Positions 18,937 to 27,911 of a stretch of DNA of 64,000 nt are shown piece by piece. The notes beneath the pieces are model-generated. The model saw nothing but the letters and a program-made list of their open reading frames with translations, did no database searches and had not been told where the DNA came from. This DNA comes from Paenibacillus sp. HB172176 (GTDB lineage: Bacteria > Bacillota > Bacilli > Paenibacillales > Paenibacillaceae), in assembly GCF_011947265.1 (NCBI RefSeq), contig NZ_JAATHD010000017.1, positions 62,001-126,000 of the forward strand. Reading direction: 5' to 3'. Each line of letters opens with the position of its first letter. Position 1 is the stretch's first letter. A program made the position numbers and the translations under genes.

Positions 18937-18978
18937 TTCTTCATTATGCGCTTCGCTTCCAGAAAGGTGTTGAAAGAG

Positions 18979-19884
18979 ATGACAAAACCCAAGCAAGGCT
19001 TTTGGTCGGATATGAGAGAAAGCATACCCGCTTACCTTCTTATTTTGCCTACATTGGCGGTATTTTGTGTGTTTCTTTATGTTCCTTTTGTCAAAGCTCT
19101 CCGAATCAGTGCGTATGACTATAGAGGTATTGGCGATTTAACCGATTATGTCGGCTTCGACAACTATTTAACGGTTCTGAAGGACGAGAAGTTTTATTCG
19201 GCCTTTTGGAATACCTTCAAGCTGATTGGAGCCGATTCGATCTTATCAATTGGCATCGGATTTTTATTGGCATTTGTTATGTACAGAGGCATACGGTTGA
19301 AAAGATTTTTTAACACAGCCTTATTTATTCCTTATTTGATTTCCATGGTTGTCATCGGAAGCATCTGGCGAATTATTTATGATCCAACCATCGGTCCTTT
19401 GAATCAGTTTTTGGAATTAATCGGCCTGGAGCAATGGGCGCAGCCCTGGCTGTCCAATGAGCATACGGCATTGCCGGCTATTATTGCGACCTGGATCTGG
19501 CACACAATTCCGTTCAATATGCTCATCATTTATGCGAATCTGATGACGATGCCGGGAGATTTCCTGGAAGCGGCGGAAATAGACGGAGCATCTCCTTTCC
19601 AGAAGTTAAGATATATTATCGTGCCTTACTTGATGCCAACCTTCGCTACGCTGTTCCTGCTGACCGTCACGACAGATTTAAGAGCGTTCGATATGGTTTG
19701 GGTCATGACGCAAGGCGGACCTGGCGGAGCTTCTGAGGTTATTACGTCTTATGTATACCGCAAAGCGTTCTCCACACAGGATTTCGGCGTTGCGACAGCC
19801 GCCTCGATCATTATGATGCTGGTCATGGTTACCATCATGATCACTTCTCAACTGCTTGGCAGAAAGAGGGGCGATCAGCGATGA
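18979..19884 (+). CDS. Sugar ABC transporter permease (MalF/UgpA type)
   Basis: About 301 residues from the ATG at 18979 (AGAAAGGTG lies 12-18 bases upstream; an ATG 11 codons earlier is less likely). Six hydrophobic segments begin with YLLILPTLAVFCVFLYVPFV. The ATPase-coupling EAA loop is visible as EAAEIDGASPFQKLRYIIVPYLMP. It pairs with the next permease to form the channel of the importer. Confidence 0.95.
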   Translation: MTKPKQGFWSDMRESIPAYLLILPTLAVFCVFLYVPFVKALRISAYDYRGIGDLTDYVGFDNYLTVLKDEKFYSAFWNTFKLIGADSILSIGIGFLLAFVMYRGIRLKRFFNTALFIPYLISMVVIGSIWRIIYDPTIGPLNQFLELIGLEQWAQPWLSNEHTALPAIIATWIWHTIPFNMLIIYANLMTMPGDFLEAAEIDGASPFQKLRYIIVPYLMPTFATLFLLTVTTDLRAFDMVWVMTQGGPGGASEVITSYVYRKAFSTQDFGVATAASIIMMLVMVTIMITSQLLGRKRGDQR

Positions 19885-20714
19885 AAAAGCGTAAAGGCAC
19901 GCTCAACGCGATTGTATTTATTCTGGTCGCTATCTATGCATGCATTTCGTTGTATCCGCTTATTTGGGCCATTCTCCAGTCCTTCAAGACGGAAGGCGAA
20001 TTTCTAAACAGCATTTGGTCACTTCCTTCGAGCTTGAGTGTATCCAATTACGAAACGGCGTTTCAGAAGGGCAAACTGGACACGTATTTCTGGAATACTG
20101 CACGCAATACCGCGGCAACGCTGGCTGTCGATATTGTGTTTATCACACTCGCCGGCTTCGCGTTTGCCAAGCTGAAGATGAAATTCAAGTCGTTGCTGTA
20201 TGGTATGTTCCTGATCAATTTGCTAATCCCGACTCCTATTATCTTGCTGCCCATGTATTTGCTCATTCTGGATTTGCATATTCAGAATACGCTGGCTGCG
20301 ATTGTCTTCCCATACTATCAAGGCTTTGCGCCGCTCGGCTTAATCTTGATCACGAATTATTTCAGGAGCATTCCTGATGAAGTGATTGAATCGGCCAGAA
20401 TTGACGGCTGCAACACCGCACAGATTTTAATCAGAATAATTGTTCCGCTGGCGATGCCGATATTAAGCACATTGATGGTGCTTGGCGGTATGAGCGCCTG
20501 GAATGAATTCATGTGGGCTTTGATTTCTATCAGCGACTCGGCGAAATATACGCTGTCCGTAGGCATATCCACGTTGAATGATAAAACGTCCATTCTTGGT
20601 TATACGCCGGTATTTGCTGCGCTGTCCGTGAGCGCAATCGTCTTTATTGTTATTTATTTGTTGGCGCAAAGAGCGTTTGTACAATCGATTACCGCTGGCG
20701 CGGTTAAAGGTTAG
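19881..20714 (+). CDS. Sugar ABC transporter permease (MalG/UgpE type)
   Basis: 277 residues. The start overlaps the stop of the first permease (ATGA), so synthesis of the two is coupled. Six membrane segments are present, with a coupling motif ESARIDGCNTAQILIRIIVPLAMP. It ends with the usual AVKG tail. The GH106-like gene starts 11 bp later behind TAGGAGGA. Confidence 0.95.
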   Translation: MKKRKGTLNAIVFILVAIYACISLYPLIWAILQSFKTEGEFLNSIWSLPSSLSVSNYETAFQKGKLDTYFWNTARNTAATLAVDIVFITLAGFAFAKLKMKFKSLLYGMFLINLLIPTPIILLPMYLLILDLHIQNTLAAIVFPYYQGFAPLGLILITNYFRSIPDEVIESARIDGCNTAQILIRIIVPLAMPILSTLMVLGGMSAWNEFMWALISISDSAKYTLSVGISTLNDKTSILGYTPVFAALSVSAIVFIVIYLLAQRAFVQSITAGAVKG

Positions 20715-20725
20715 GAGGATGGAAT

Positions 20726-23700
20726 ATGCTTTACCCAAACAAGCCGTTCGATATGAAGCTGTTCCGGCACCCGACCTCTGAATACCGGGGGGCCCCTTTC
20801 TGGGCTTGGAACAAGAAGCTTGACAAGGAGCAAGTGCTGGGACAGATTGACCAGTTCCCTACGATGGGGATGGGCGGCTTTCAAATTCATACAAGAGTAG
20901 GGCTGGACACCGAGTATTTGGGCCCGGAATATATGGAGTTGGTCAAGCTATGCGTCGAGCAGGCGAAGAAACAAGGGCTGCTGGTCTGGCTGTACGATGA
21001 AGATCGGTGGCCGTCCGGCTATGGCGGCGGCTTTGTAACGGAGCAAGCCGAGCATCGGAGCAAATATATGGTGTGGACGCCCTTCAAACAAGGCGAGCGA
21101 GAAATCAAGCCTGGTCATTTCGATTCCTGCGCGGCAGTGACCTCTAACGGCAAGGGAACGTTCCTGGCTGCTTTCCGCGTCCGTCTGGATGATGACGGCT
21201 ATCTGGAAGGCTATGCGTTATGCGGCGAGGAGACAGTGGCTTCGGCGGGGGAGACCGTTTGGCGCGCGTATCTGGAAACGGGCGAGGACAGTCCTTGGTT
21301 CAATAACCAGGCTTATGTCGATACGCTGAGCAAGGATGCGATCCGCCGTTTCATTGAAGTGACCCATGAGCGCTATTTTGAAGAGGTCGGAGACGAATTC
21401 GGACGAACCATTCCGGCGATATTCACGGATGAACCGCAATTTCCACATAAGCAATTTCTCGGCTACGGGGATGCGAAGCAGGAGGTGCTTGTCCCATACA
21501 CCGCCGATTTCAATCAAACCTTCCTGCAGGAATACGGCTATAGTCTTCTTGCGCATCTGCCGGAGTTGTTCTGGGAACGGAAGGACGGCGAGGTGTCCGT
21601 CATCCGTTACCACTATCACAATCATATCGCGGAGCGCTTCGCGGAAGCCTTCGCCGATCAGATTGGCAGTTGGTGCGAGGAGCATGGCATCATGCTGTGC
21701 GGACATATGATGGAGGAGCCTACGCTGCACTCGCAGACCAAGGCGCTTGGTGAGGCCATGCGCAGTCTGCGCAGCTTTCATCTCCCGGGCATTGACATGC
21801 TGTGCGATCAGCGCGAATACAGCACTGCCAAGCAAGCCCAGAGCATCGCGCATCAGTATGGCCGCCCGGGTGTACTGAGTGAATTGTACGGGGTGACGAA
21901 CTGGGACTTTGACTTCAGGAAGCATAAGCTGCAAGGCGATTGGATGGCCGCGCTGGGCGTTACCGTGCGCGTGCCTCATTTGACCTGGATGAGCATGGGC
22001 GGCGAAGCGAAGCGGGATTATCCGGCTTCGATCGGCTTGCAATCGCCTTGGTATGAGAAGTATCCGCTGATCGAGGATCATTTCGCTCGAATCAATACGG
22101 TTATGACACGGGGGACGGCATTGGTCAAGGTAGGCATTATTCATCCCGTCGAATCGTACTGGTTGTATTATGGTCCGAACAATCACACGAATTTGATTCG
22201 CGAGCAGTTGGAGACGAATTTCAAGAACGTGACGGAATGGCTTCTCTTCGGCATGATCGATTACGATTATATATCGGAATCGCTTATTCCGTCTCTTGCA
22301 TCCGACGCCAAGCTGGGTGAGATGGAATACGATATCATTCTGGTGCCCGGCTGCAAGACAATCAGACGAACGACGCTGGCATTCTTGAAACGAGCCAAAG
22401 AGCTTGGAAAAAAAATCGTGTTCGCCGGCGAGCCGCCGAAGCTGGTCGATGCCCGAATCGACGCGGAGGCTGAATATCTGGCAGAGAGCTGCACGAGAGT
22501 ACCGCTGTCGAAAAATGAATTGCTTCTGGAGCTCGAAGATCATCGGATAATCGATATCAGGTATGACGGCCCAAAATTTCTGAAAAAGCCAAATCACAAG
22601 AAAAACTGGGATGGCGAACGCTCCGACAAATACATTTATCAGTTGCGATGCGAGGGAGATGAGAGATGGCTCCTGATCGCGAACGGGAAGGCTGAAGTCA
22701 ATCCTGATCTCGTGCTGGAGGATCATCTCCTTATTACCATTAAGGGGATGTGGAAAGCAGAGCTCCTCGATACTTTCACCGGCAGCAAGAGCTTGCTGGA
22801 AGCGGGCTATAAAGACGGGAACACCGTGCTGAAGAGGAAGCTATACAGTCATGACAGCCTGCTGCTGCACCTCATGCCGGTCGAAACGGCATCCGTCGAT
22901 TCGGCAGATGAAACCAGCGATGCGGGCCAGACCGAGCTTGAGGCGGCTAGCTGTCTGTACGAGAAAGAGTTATTCGAAACGCCAGTAGAGCTTCGACTGG
23001 AAGAAGACAATGTACTGCTTCTGGACATGGCGGACTATCGTCTGAATAGCGGATCATGGCAAGGCAGGGAAGAGATATTGCGGATTGACAACCTGTGCAG
23101 GGCGATTGCCGGATATCCGGAACGAAAAGCGGCGCTGGCGCAGCCATGGGCTCAGAAAGAACAGCGGGATGGAGCCTATACGCTGGAGTTGAAATTTATT
23201 GTTCATTCGGAGTTCGTCTGTGAAGACGCCCGCCTGGCGATGGAGAATTTCGACCAGACGGACGTTTGCGTCAACGGCCGATGGCTGACTAAGAAGAAGG
23301 CGGGCTTCTATGTTGACAGCTCGATTGAAACCTGCGACCTTCCTCCGCTTCAGGCGGGGGCGAATATCCTTATTCTGAAAATGCCTTTCGAACGCAAAAC
23401 GAACGTTGAAAATGCCTACATTCTGGGAAGTTTTCTCGTGGAGACTTCCGGCGCTCGGTCAAAGCTCGTTCCAGCGCAAGCAGGAGGGCATTTCGGCTTC
23501 CTGAACAATCAAGGGATGCCGTTCTACGGCGGCAATGCGACTTATGCTTTTGATCTGGAGCTTGAGAAAGGCGTCTATGAGCTTCAGATGACAAAGTTCA
23601 GGGCGCCGCTTCTGGAAGTATACGTGAACGGGGAGAGCGTGGGAGAGATTATGTTCTCGCCCTACTCGCTGCGCTTCGAAGCAGCGGAACAAGGCGTGCA

Positions 23701-23887
23701 GCGCATTGAAATCAAAGCTTACGGCAATCGGATTAATACGTTCGGCACCCTTCACAATTGCGATGAAAGGGAAGTGTATTTCGACCCTAATGCATGGAGA
23801 ACCGTCCAAGACGGATGGTCCTACGAATATCAACTGAAGGATACGGGAATCGGCAAGGCCCCGGTCCTTCGATTCCTGCGTCAATGA
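20726..23887 (+). CDS. GH106-like glycoside hydrolase
   Basis: 1053 residues. The N-terminal half is a TIM barrel of the GH106-related type: FRHPTSEYRGAPFWAWNKKLDKEQVLGQI at the start (read in parts), MGMGGFQIHTRVGL, LYDEDRWPSGYGGG and a later TDEPQF, giving acidic residues suited to catalysis. The C-terminal half holds beta-sandwich domains (about 740-1050). GH106 members release alpha-L-rhamnose from pectin side chains. Many proteins with this signature are only annotated as glycosyl hydrolases, so the exact sugar is uncertain. There is no signal peptide, so it acts on imported oligosaccharides, in line with the importer genes before it. Confidence 0.75.
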   Translation: MLYPNKPFDMKLFRHPTSEYRGAPFWAWNKKLDKEQVLGQIDQFPTMGMGGFQIHTRVGLDTEYLGPEYMELVKLCVEQAKKQGLLVWLYDEDRWPSGYGGGFVTEQAEHRSKYMVWTPFKQGEREIKPGHFDSCAAVTSNGKGTFLAAFRVRLDDDGYLEGYALCGEETVASAGETVWRAYLETGEDSPWFNNQAYVDTLSKDAIRRFIEVTHERYFEEVGDEFGRTIPAIFTDEPQFPHKQFLGYGDAKQEVLVPYTADFNQTFLQEYGYSLLAHLPELFWERKDGEVSVIRYHYHNHIAERFAEAFADQIGSWCEEHGIMLCGHMMEEPTLHSQTKALGEAMRSLRSFHLPGIDMLCDQREYSTAKQAQSIAHQYGRPGVLSELYGVTNWDFDFRKHKLQGDWMAALGVTVRVPHLTWMSMGGEAKRDYPASIGLQSPWYEKYPLIEDHFARINTVMTRGTALVKVGIIHPVESYWLYYGPNNHTNLIREQLETNFKNVTEWLLFGMIDYDYISESLIPSLASDAKLGEMEYDIILVPGCKTIRRTTLAFLKRAKELGKKIVFAGEPPKLVDARIDAEAEYLAESCTRVPLSKNELLLELEDHRIIDIRYDGPKFLKKPNHKKNWDGERSDKYIYQLRCEGDERWLLIANGKAEVNPDLVLEDHLLITIKGMWKAELLDTFTGSKSLLEAGYKDGNTVLKRKLYSHDSLLLHLMPVETASVDSADETSDAGQTELEAASCLYEKELFETPVELRLEEDNVLLLDMADYRLNSGSWQGREEILRIDNLCRAIAGYPERKAALAQPWAQKEQRDGAYTLELKFIVHSEFVCEDARLAMENFDQTDVCVNGRWLTKKKAGFYVDSSIETCDLPPLQAGANILILKMPFERKTNVENAYILGSFLVETSGARSKLVPAQAGGHFGFLNNQGMPFYGGNATYAFDLELEKGVYELQMTKFRAPLLEVYVNGESVGEIMFSPYSLRFEAAEQGVQRIEIKAYGNRINTFGTLHNCDEREVYFDPNAWRTVQDGWSYEYQLKDTGIGKAPVLRFLRQ

Positions 23888-23916
23888 AATCATACAAGAA
23901 AGAAGGGAATCAAACG

Positions 23917-24930
23917 ATGAAAGCCATTCATATCGCGGAGCCCCTGTCCGTGAAGGCCATTGAAACACAGGTACCCGCTCCGAAGAAGAACGAGGCGCTG
24001 ATAAAAGTGAAATCGGCGGGAATATGCGGTTCCGATATCAGTGCATTCCGGGGAATGAATCCGCTTGTCAGCTATCCGCGCACGATCGGACATGAAATTG
24101 CCGGAGAAGTCATCTCAATTCCGCCCAATGCGCAAGGCATTCAGCCGGGAGATAAGGTGATTGTGGACCCGTATCTCTATTGCGGCAAATGCTATCCATG
24201 CAGTCTGAATCGGACGAATTGCTGCGAGCATTTGCAGGTGCTGGGCGTTCATGTGGACGGAGGCATGTCTGAATATTTCTGCCATCCGGCCGATATGCTT
24301 GTGAAAGCGCCCGATGGCATGCCTTGGGATATCATGTGCATGGCGGAGCCGCTTACTATCGCGCTTCACGGCTTGCATAGAACCAGACTGCAGAAGGGCG
24401 AGCATATCGCAATTATCGGGGCGGGAGCGATCGGCTTGCTTGCCGCTTTGAGCGCTTTACATTACGAAGCGGTTCCAATTGTTATCGATATCGTACAGGA
24501 GAGGCTTGAGAAGGCTCGGATGATGGGTGTCGAGCATGTGATAAACTCTGCTGCGGAGGATGTGGTCCAGGCAATCAGCCGGATGACTGGGGGGAGGAAG
24601 GCGGAGGTCGTGCTTGAGGCTTCCGGCGCGAACGCGGCGGTAAGAGCGACGCTTGATATTGTTTCCCATGCGGGACGAATCGGACTGACCGGATGGCCGA
24701 AGCAGGAGACGAGGCTGCCTACGGATATCATTACGAAGAAAGAGCTCGATATCGTTGGTTGCCGCACGAGTGTCGGGGAGTTCGAAGAAGCCATTGAGCT
24801 GATTGATAGCGGCAAAGTGGATGTACGGAAGCTGCTGACCAAAACCGTGAACGGGAAGGAGGCGGCTGCCGTCATCGAGGATATTGAACGCAATCCGGAT
24901 CAGTATTTGAAAGTCAATGTTCTGCTATAG
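23917..24930 (+). CDS. Zinc-dependent medium-chain dehydrogenase (sorbitol/threonine dehydrogenase-like)
   Basis: 337 residues from the ATG at 23917, behind GAAGGGA. Catalytic zinc site: GICGSD near the N-terminus and GHEIAGEV. Structural zinc cysteines are in CGKCYPCSLNRTNCC. The Rossmann motif is IIGAGAIGLLA. The family oxidises polyols or sugar acids with NAD(P). It ends the importer/GH106-like operon and is followed by a terminator, so it probably oxidises the sugar released by the glycosidase (for example L-rhamnose, L-galactonate or galactitol). The exact substrate is not readable. Confidence 0.9.
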   Translation: MKAIHIAEPLSVKAIETQVPAPKKNEALIKVKSAGICGSDISAFRGMNPLVSYPRTIGHEIAGEVISIPPNAQGIQPGDKVIVDPYLYCGKCYPCSLNRTNCCEHLQVLGVHVDGGMSEYFCHPADMLVKAPDGMPWDIMCMAEPLTIALHGLHRTRLQKGEHIAIIGAGAIGLLAALSALHYEAVPIVIDIVQERLEKARMMGVEHVINSAAEDVVQAISRMTGGRKAEVVLEASGANAAVRATLDIVSHAGRIGLTGWPKQETRLPTDIITKKELDIVGCRTSVGEFEEAIELIDSGKVDVRKLLTKTVNGKEAAAVIEDIERNPDQYLKVNVLL

Positions 24931-24951
24931 CCGTTAAACCAACCAAGCAAG

Positions 24952-24994
24952 GAACCGTTGCCGTTGCCGCGATGTGCGGACGGTTCGGTTTTTT
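24952..24994 (+). terminator. Rho-independent terminator
   Basis: GAACCGT (24952-24958) pairs with ACGGTTC (24980-24986), followed by GG and six T residues. It closes the operon that starts at 17569. Confidence 0.85.
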
Positions 24995-25079
24995 GCTGCT
25001 TGTCTGAGGCGAAGCAGCGTTCCTTGGAGGCAGGTTTAGGAAGATCAAGTATGTGCTACACTAGCAGGGGGTGAACAAC

Positions 25080-26717
25080 ATGCGATTCAGAGGAATGAAA
25101 CGAAACAAAGCGGTATTGGCCGGATTCGTGTCGGCTGCCGTCATGCTGCTAGCGAGCTGCTCATGGGGCCAATCCGGGCAAGAGGGAGCACGCGCCGATT
25201 CCGACCGTCCCGGCATAAGCGTCTCCATGTTCGACCGGGGCAATATCCCTTCGGAGATGGGAACGCCTACAGCGAATATGTGGGTGGATTGGATCAGAGA
25301 AAACTCGGCAATCGACGTGAGGTATATTTCGATTCCAAGGGGAGAATCGGTTCAGAAATACAATATATTGCTGGCATCTAATGAAGCCCCCGATTTGATT
25401 CAGGAATATGATACCGAGTTTATAAACAAGCTTTACATTCAGAAGCAGATTTTGCCGATTGACGAGCTTGTCGAAGATTACAGTATCGAATACAAGAAAG
25501 TGTTAGAGCAATTCCCGATTCTGAGGAAATTGGCTACCCAGCCCGACGGGAATATGTATGCCGTTGGCCGAGTGCAGGGCTATTTCCCGTTCACCTATCT
25601 ATTCATCAGGGAGGATTGGCTGAAGAAGCTCGGGCTGGACGTGCCCCGCACGACCGAAGAATTGCTCGAAACGTTGAAGGCATTCGCTTGGCAGGATCCG
25701 GACGGCAACGGAGTGAAGGATACATATGGCATGAATATGAGCGGATATGCGCCGGATATCATTAACAGCATGTTTCAGAACATGGGCTGGGTGCTGGAAG
25801 ACGGCCAGATTGTCCGCGACTGGGATAGGGCGAAGGCTGCGCTGCAATTCAAGAAGCAGTTGTTCGACCTTGATTTGATTGACAGAGATTATATGACGGA
25901 TAAAAACGGGAGAAAGGCGGAACAGGATTTCTTGAAAGGAAAGATCGGAGTATACGCATTTGCCGGAAATGCGAAGGAAATCTACGATAATTATTCGCTG
26001 CTTCGTCAAAATGCTCCCGATGCGAGGATCATACCGATAGCGTTGCCGGAAAGTCCGTTCGGACAATTCAGCGCACAGTTTAATCCGCCGTTCCAGCTTA
26101 GCGGGGTTATTAACGCGAAGGCGAAGAATCCAGTCGGCGTTATCCAATATATTGATTTTATGAGCAAAGAATCAACGGAAAAAACATTCAAGTTTGGCTT
26201 GGAGGGCGTGCATTACAGAATGGAAAACGGCGTGGCTATAACGCTGGATAAGGATAAATATGAGCGTGAAGTATCGTGGCTCGGGGATTTTCGATCGATC
26301 GGTCCGCAATATCATGTGACTGAATTCGAGAAGTACAAGCAGGACCTGGATCTGAATCAGCCGTTCGATCAAGAAGTATATGATTTGTTGAATCAGGCCT
26401 ATCAGCTGTACATTAGCCCCGACCGTCCTTATGCGGGATTTACTCTGGATCGCTATATGCCGGCGTTGCCCGGCGACATCGAATTTCTCTCATCCAATCT
26501 GGAGAATGAGATTCAAGATCTATGGAACAGAGCGATCTTGAGCGGCAGCGACTATTCAGCGGAGCAAGCCGTTCAGGATGCCAGGACAGCCTGGATCAGA
26601 GGGGAAGGCGCGGAAATTGAGGAATGGTATAAGAACTGGTACGCGCAGAACGAAGATAAATGGGTGTTCATGAAGGATCTGTACGATAACAGCATTCTTT
26701 CTGAATTCGAGCAATAG
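25080..26717 (+). CDS. Lone extracellular solute-binding lipoprotein (LplA-like)
   Basis: 545 residues from the ATG at 25080, six bases after GGGGGTG. A basic, hydrophobic signal sequence ends in LLASCSW with C27 as the lipid anchor. The protein has the long family 1 layout of Paenibacillus LplA-type binding proteins, including DPDGNGVKDTYGMN, a calcium-binding-like loop. No permease genes are adjacent and terminators lie on both sides, so it is a single-gene unit. It may serve permeases elsewhere, such as those at 41931-43824, or act as a sensor subunit. Confidence 0.92.
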   Translation: MRFRGMKRNKAVLAGFVSAAVMLLASCSWGQSGQEGARADSDRPGISVSMFDRGNIPSEMGTPTANMWVDWIRENSAIDVRYISIPRGESVQKYNILLASNEAPDLIQEYDTEFINKLYIQKQILPIDELVEDYSIEYKKVLEQFPILRKLATQPDGNMYAVGRVQGYFPFTYLFIREDWLKKLGLDVPRTTEELLETLKAFAWQDPDGNGVKDTYGMNMSGYAPDIINSMFQNMGWVLEDGQIVRDWDRAKAALQFKKQLFDLDLIDRDYMTDKNGRKAEQDFLKGKIGVYAFAGNAKEIYDNYSLLRQNAPDARIIPIALPESPFGQFSAQFNPPFQLSGVINAKAKNPVGVIQYIDFMSKESTEKTFKFGLEGVHYRMENGVAITLDKDKYEREVSWLGDFRSIGPQYHVTEFEKYKQDLDLNQPFDQEVYDLLNQAYQLYISPDRPYAGFTLDRYMPALPGDIEFLSSNLENEIQDLWNRAILSGSDYSAEQAVQDARTAWIRGEGAEIEEWYKNWYAQNEDKWVFMKDLYDNSILSEFEQ

Positions 26718-26745
26718 CGTTATCTGTAAGATTGGAGTAAATGCG

Positions 26746-26781
26746 CAACCCCTTGCCTGCTTTAGGCCAGGGGTTGTTTTT
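26746..26781 (+). terminator. Rho-independent terminator after the binding protein
   Basis: CAACCCCT (26746-26753) pairs with AGGGGTTG (26769-26776), with further pairing inside, followed by five T residues. Confidence 0.9.
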
Positions 26782-26795
26782 GACCACATAGAATT

Positions 26796-26845
26796 TATAA
26801 GTTTTCGGAGCTCCGAAAATACAAATTCTGATTGGCGATAAAACC
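26796..26845. repeat. 50-bp dispersed repeat, copy A, with palindrome
   Basis: Copy A contains the perfect 18-bp palindrome TTTTCGGAGCTCCGAAAA (26802-26819) followed by a conserved tail ending GATTGGCGATAAAACC. It matches 54559-54608 at 46 of 50 positions in the same orientation. Just after it, AACCTCTA (26846-26853) and TAGAGGTT (26885-26892) form a second stem. The two copies bracket modules B and C. The rest of this 352-bp gene-free stretch holds only the possible small ORF at 26898 and the leader of the gene at 27070. Confidence 0.8.
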
Positions 26846-26897
26846 AACCTCTAGACGCGGTCGCTCATCTTCGAAAGGCTTCGATAGAGGTTTTCTC

Positions 26898-26987
26898 ATG
26901 TCTCCAGCAAGGAAGTCCGGTACAGGAAGGCATATGCGTTTAATTCGCCGTTTGGATCATGTTGTCAAGATCGCAGAAGAAATGTAG
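26898..26987 (+). CDS. Possible 29-residue peptide in the leader of module B
   Basis: An ATG 8 bases after AGAGG opens a 29-codon frame (MSPARKSGTGRHM, then RLIRRLDHVVKIAEEM) that stops at TAG 83 bp before the methyltransferase. The second half would form a basic amphipathic helix. It could be a leader peptide, a small unannotated protein or chance. Nothing recognisable as a RiPP precursor signature is present. Support is the start site only. Confidence 0.2.
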   Translation: MSPARKSGTGRHMRLIRRLDHVVKIAEEM

Positions 26988-27069
26988 GTTTTTTGAAGTA
27001 GTCCGGGTCTCCCGCGGCCCGATATACTTTCCTTAGAGGGGATAGGAAGAACGAAGGAGGGATGCATGA

Positions 27070-27909
27070 ATGAAGGATGGAAGGGAGTCCGCAGCCGTAT
27101 CCATGCGGGAGCTGTCCCCGGAAGCCGGCGGCACGGCTGGGCTGCGCATCTTTATTGTACGGGCCGCATTTATTGTTTTTTTCGTACTGCTGTCGCCGAT
27201 TTATTATCTCAATCGTTATGATCTCTTGCGTCAGAAGAAGAAGAATCCCTTCTATACGAGCAAGCTGGTTCGATTCATGTACAAGCATCCGATTGTTTAT
27301 GAAATCGCTTTATACGTAAATAACTTTCCGAAGCCGTCGCGTGTATACGAGGTGCTGCCCGAGCTGTCGGGGGAGGTGCTGCAGGTCGGCTGCGGGACGG
27401 GATTGCTGAACAAATATTACAGGAACAACTCCGGCGTGCGCTTTACGAATCTGGACGTGAGTCTTCCTTCGCTGGAGCTCGGCAAGCGCATGGGACGGTT
27501 CGACAGCTATGTGCACGGAGATATATGCAAGGCGCCGCTGCGGGATGAAAGCTTCGACGCGGTATTGTTCGCGCGCTGCTTTCATCATATTCGCCGCACG
27601 CGCAAAGCGCTGGAGGAATCCTGCCGACTGCTGAAGCCCGGCGGCATCGTCATCGTCGCTGATCCGGTATTGATGCACAAGACGAGCGCGGCTGAGAAAA
27701 TGACCGGAGGCTATATGATTAATTCCTCGGTCGACGGCGTGATCTGGAAATACACGCTGGAGGGCTTGAAGGAGCATTTGCTCCGAAACATGCCTGCAGA
27801 CCTGGCGCTCGAATCGACAACGGAGAAACGGTTAATTCATATGACGAATTATAACTTGAAATATCCGCACACGGACGCCGTAATGATTCTGCGCAAGCTG
27901 GGGGGCTGA
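27070..27909 (+). CDS. SAM-dependent methyltransferase with N-terminal hydrophobic segment
   Basis: 279 residues. AAGGAGGG lies 9 bases before the ATG. A hydrophobic stretch near residues 25-48 (IFIVRAAFIVFFVLLSPIYYL) may anchor it to the membrane. The methyltransferase domain (Methyltransf_11 type) follows: VLQVGCGTGLLNKYY for SAM binding, FTNLDVS, FDAVLFARCFHHI and LLKPGGIVIVADP. It is the first gene of the 14-gene module B run and starts 3 bp before the glycosyltransferase. A membrane-linked acceptor, such as a lipid-linked glycan, would fit. The substrate is unknown. Confidence 0.85.
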   Translation: MKDGRESAAVSMRELSPEAGGTAGLRIFIVRAAFIVFFVLLSPIYYLNRYDLLRQKKKNPFYTSKLVRFMYKHPIVYEIALYVNNFPKPSRVYEVLPELSGEVLQVGCGTGLLNKYYRNNSGVRFTNLDVSLPSLELGKRMGRFDSYVHGDICKAPLRDESFDAVLFARCFHHIRRTRKALEESCRLLKPGGIVIVADPVLMHKTSAAEKMTGGYMINSSVDGVIWKYTLEGLKEHLLRNMPADLALESTTEKRLIHMTNYNLKYPHTDAVMILRKLGG

Positions 27910-27911
27910 CG

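Noticed and set aside
21218..22726. Long reverse-strand open frame (502 codons) inside the GH106-like gene
   Set aside because: Antisense shadow; no domain and no ribosome site, while the + strand protein is intact.
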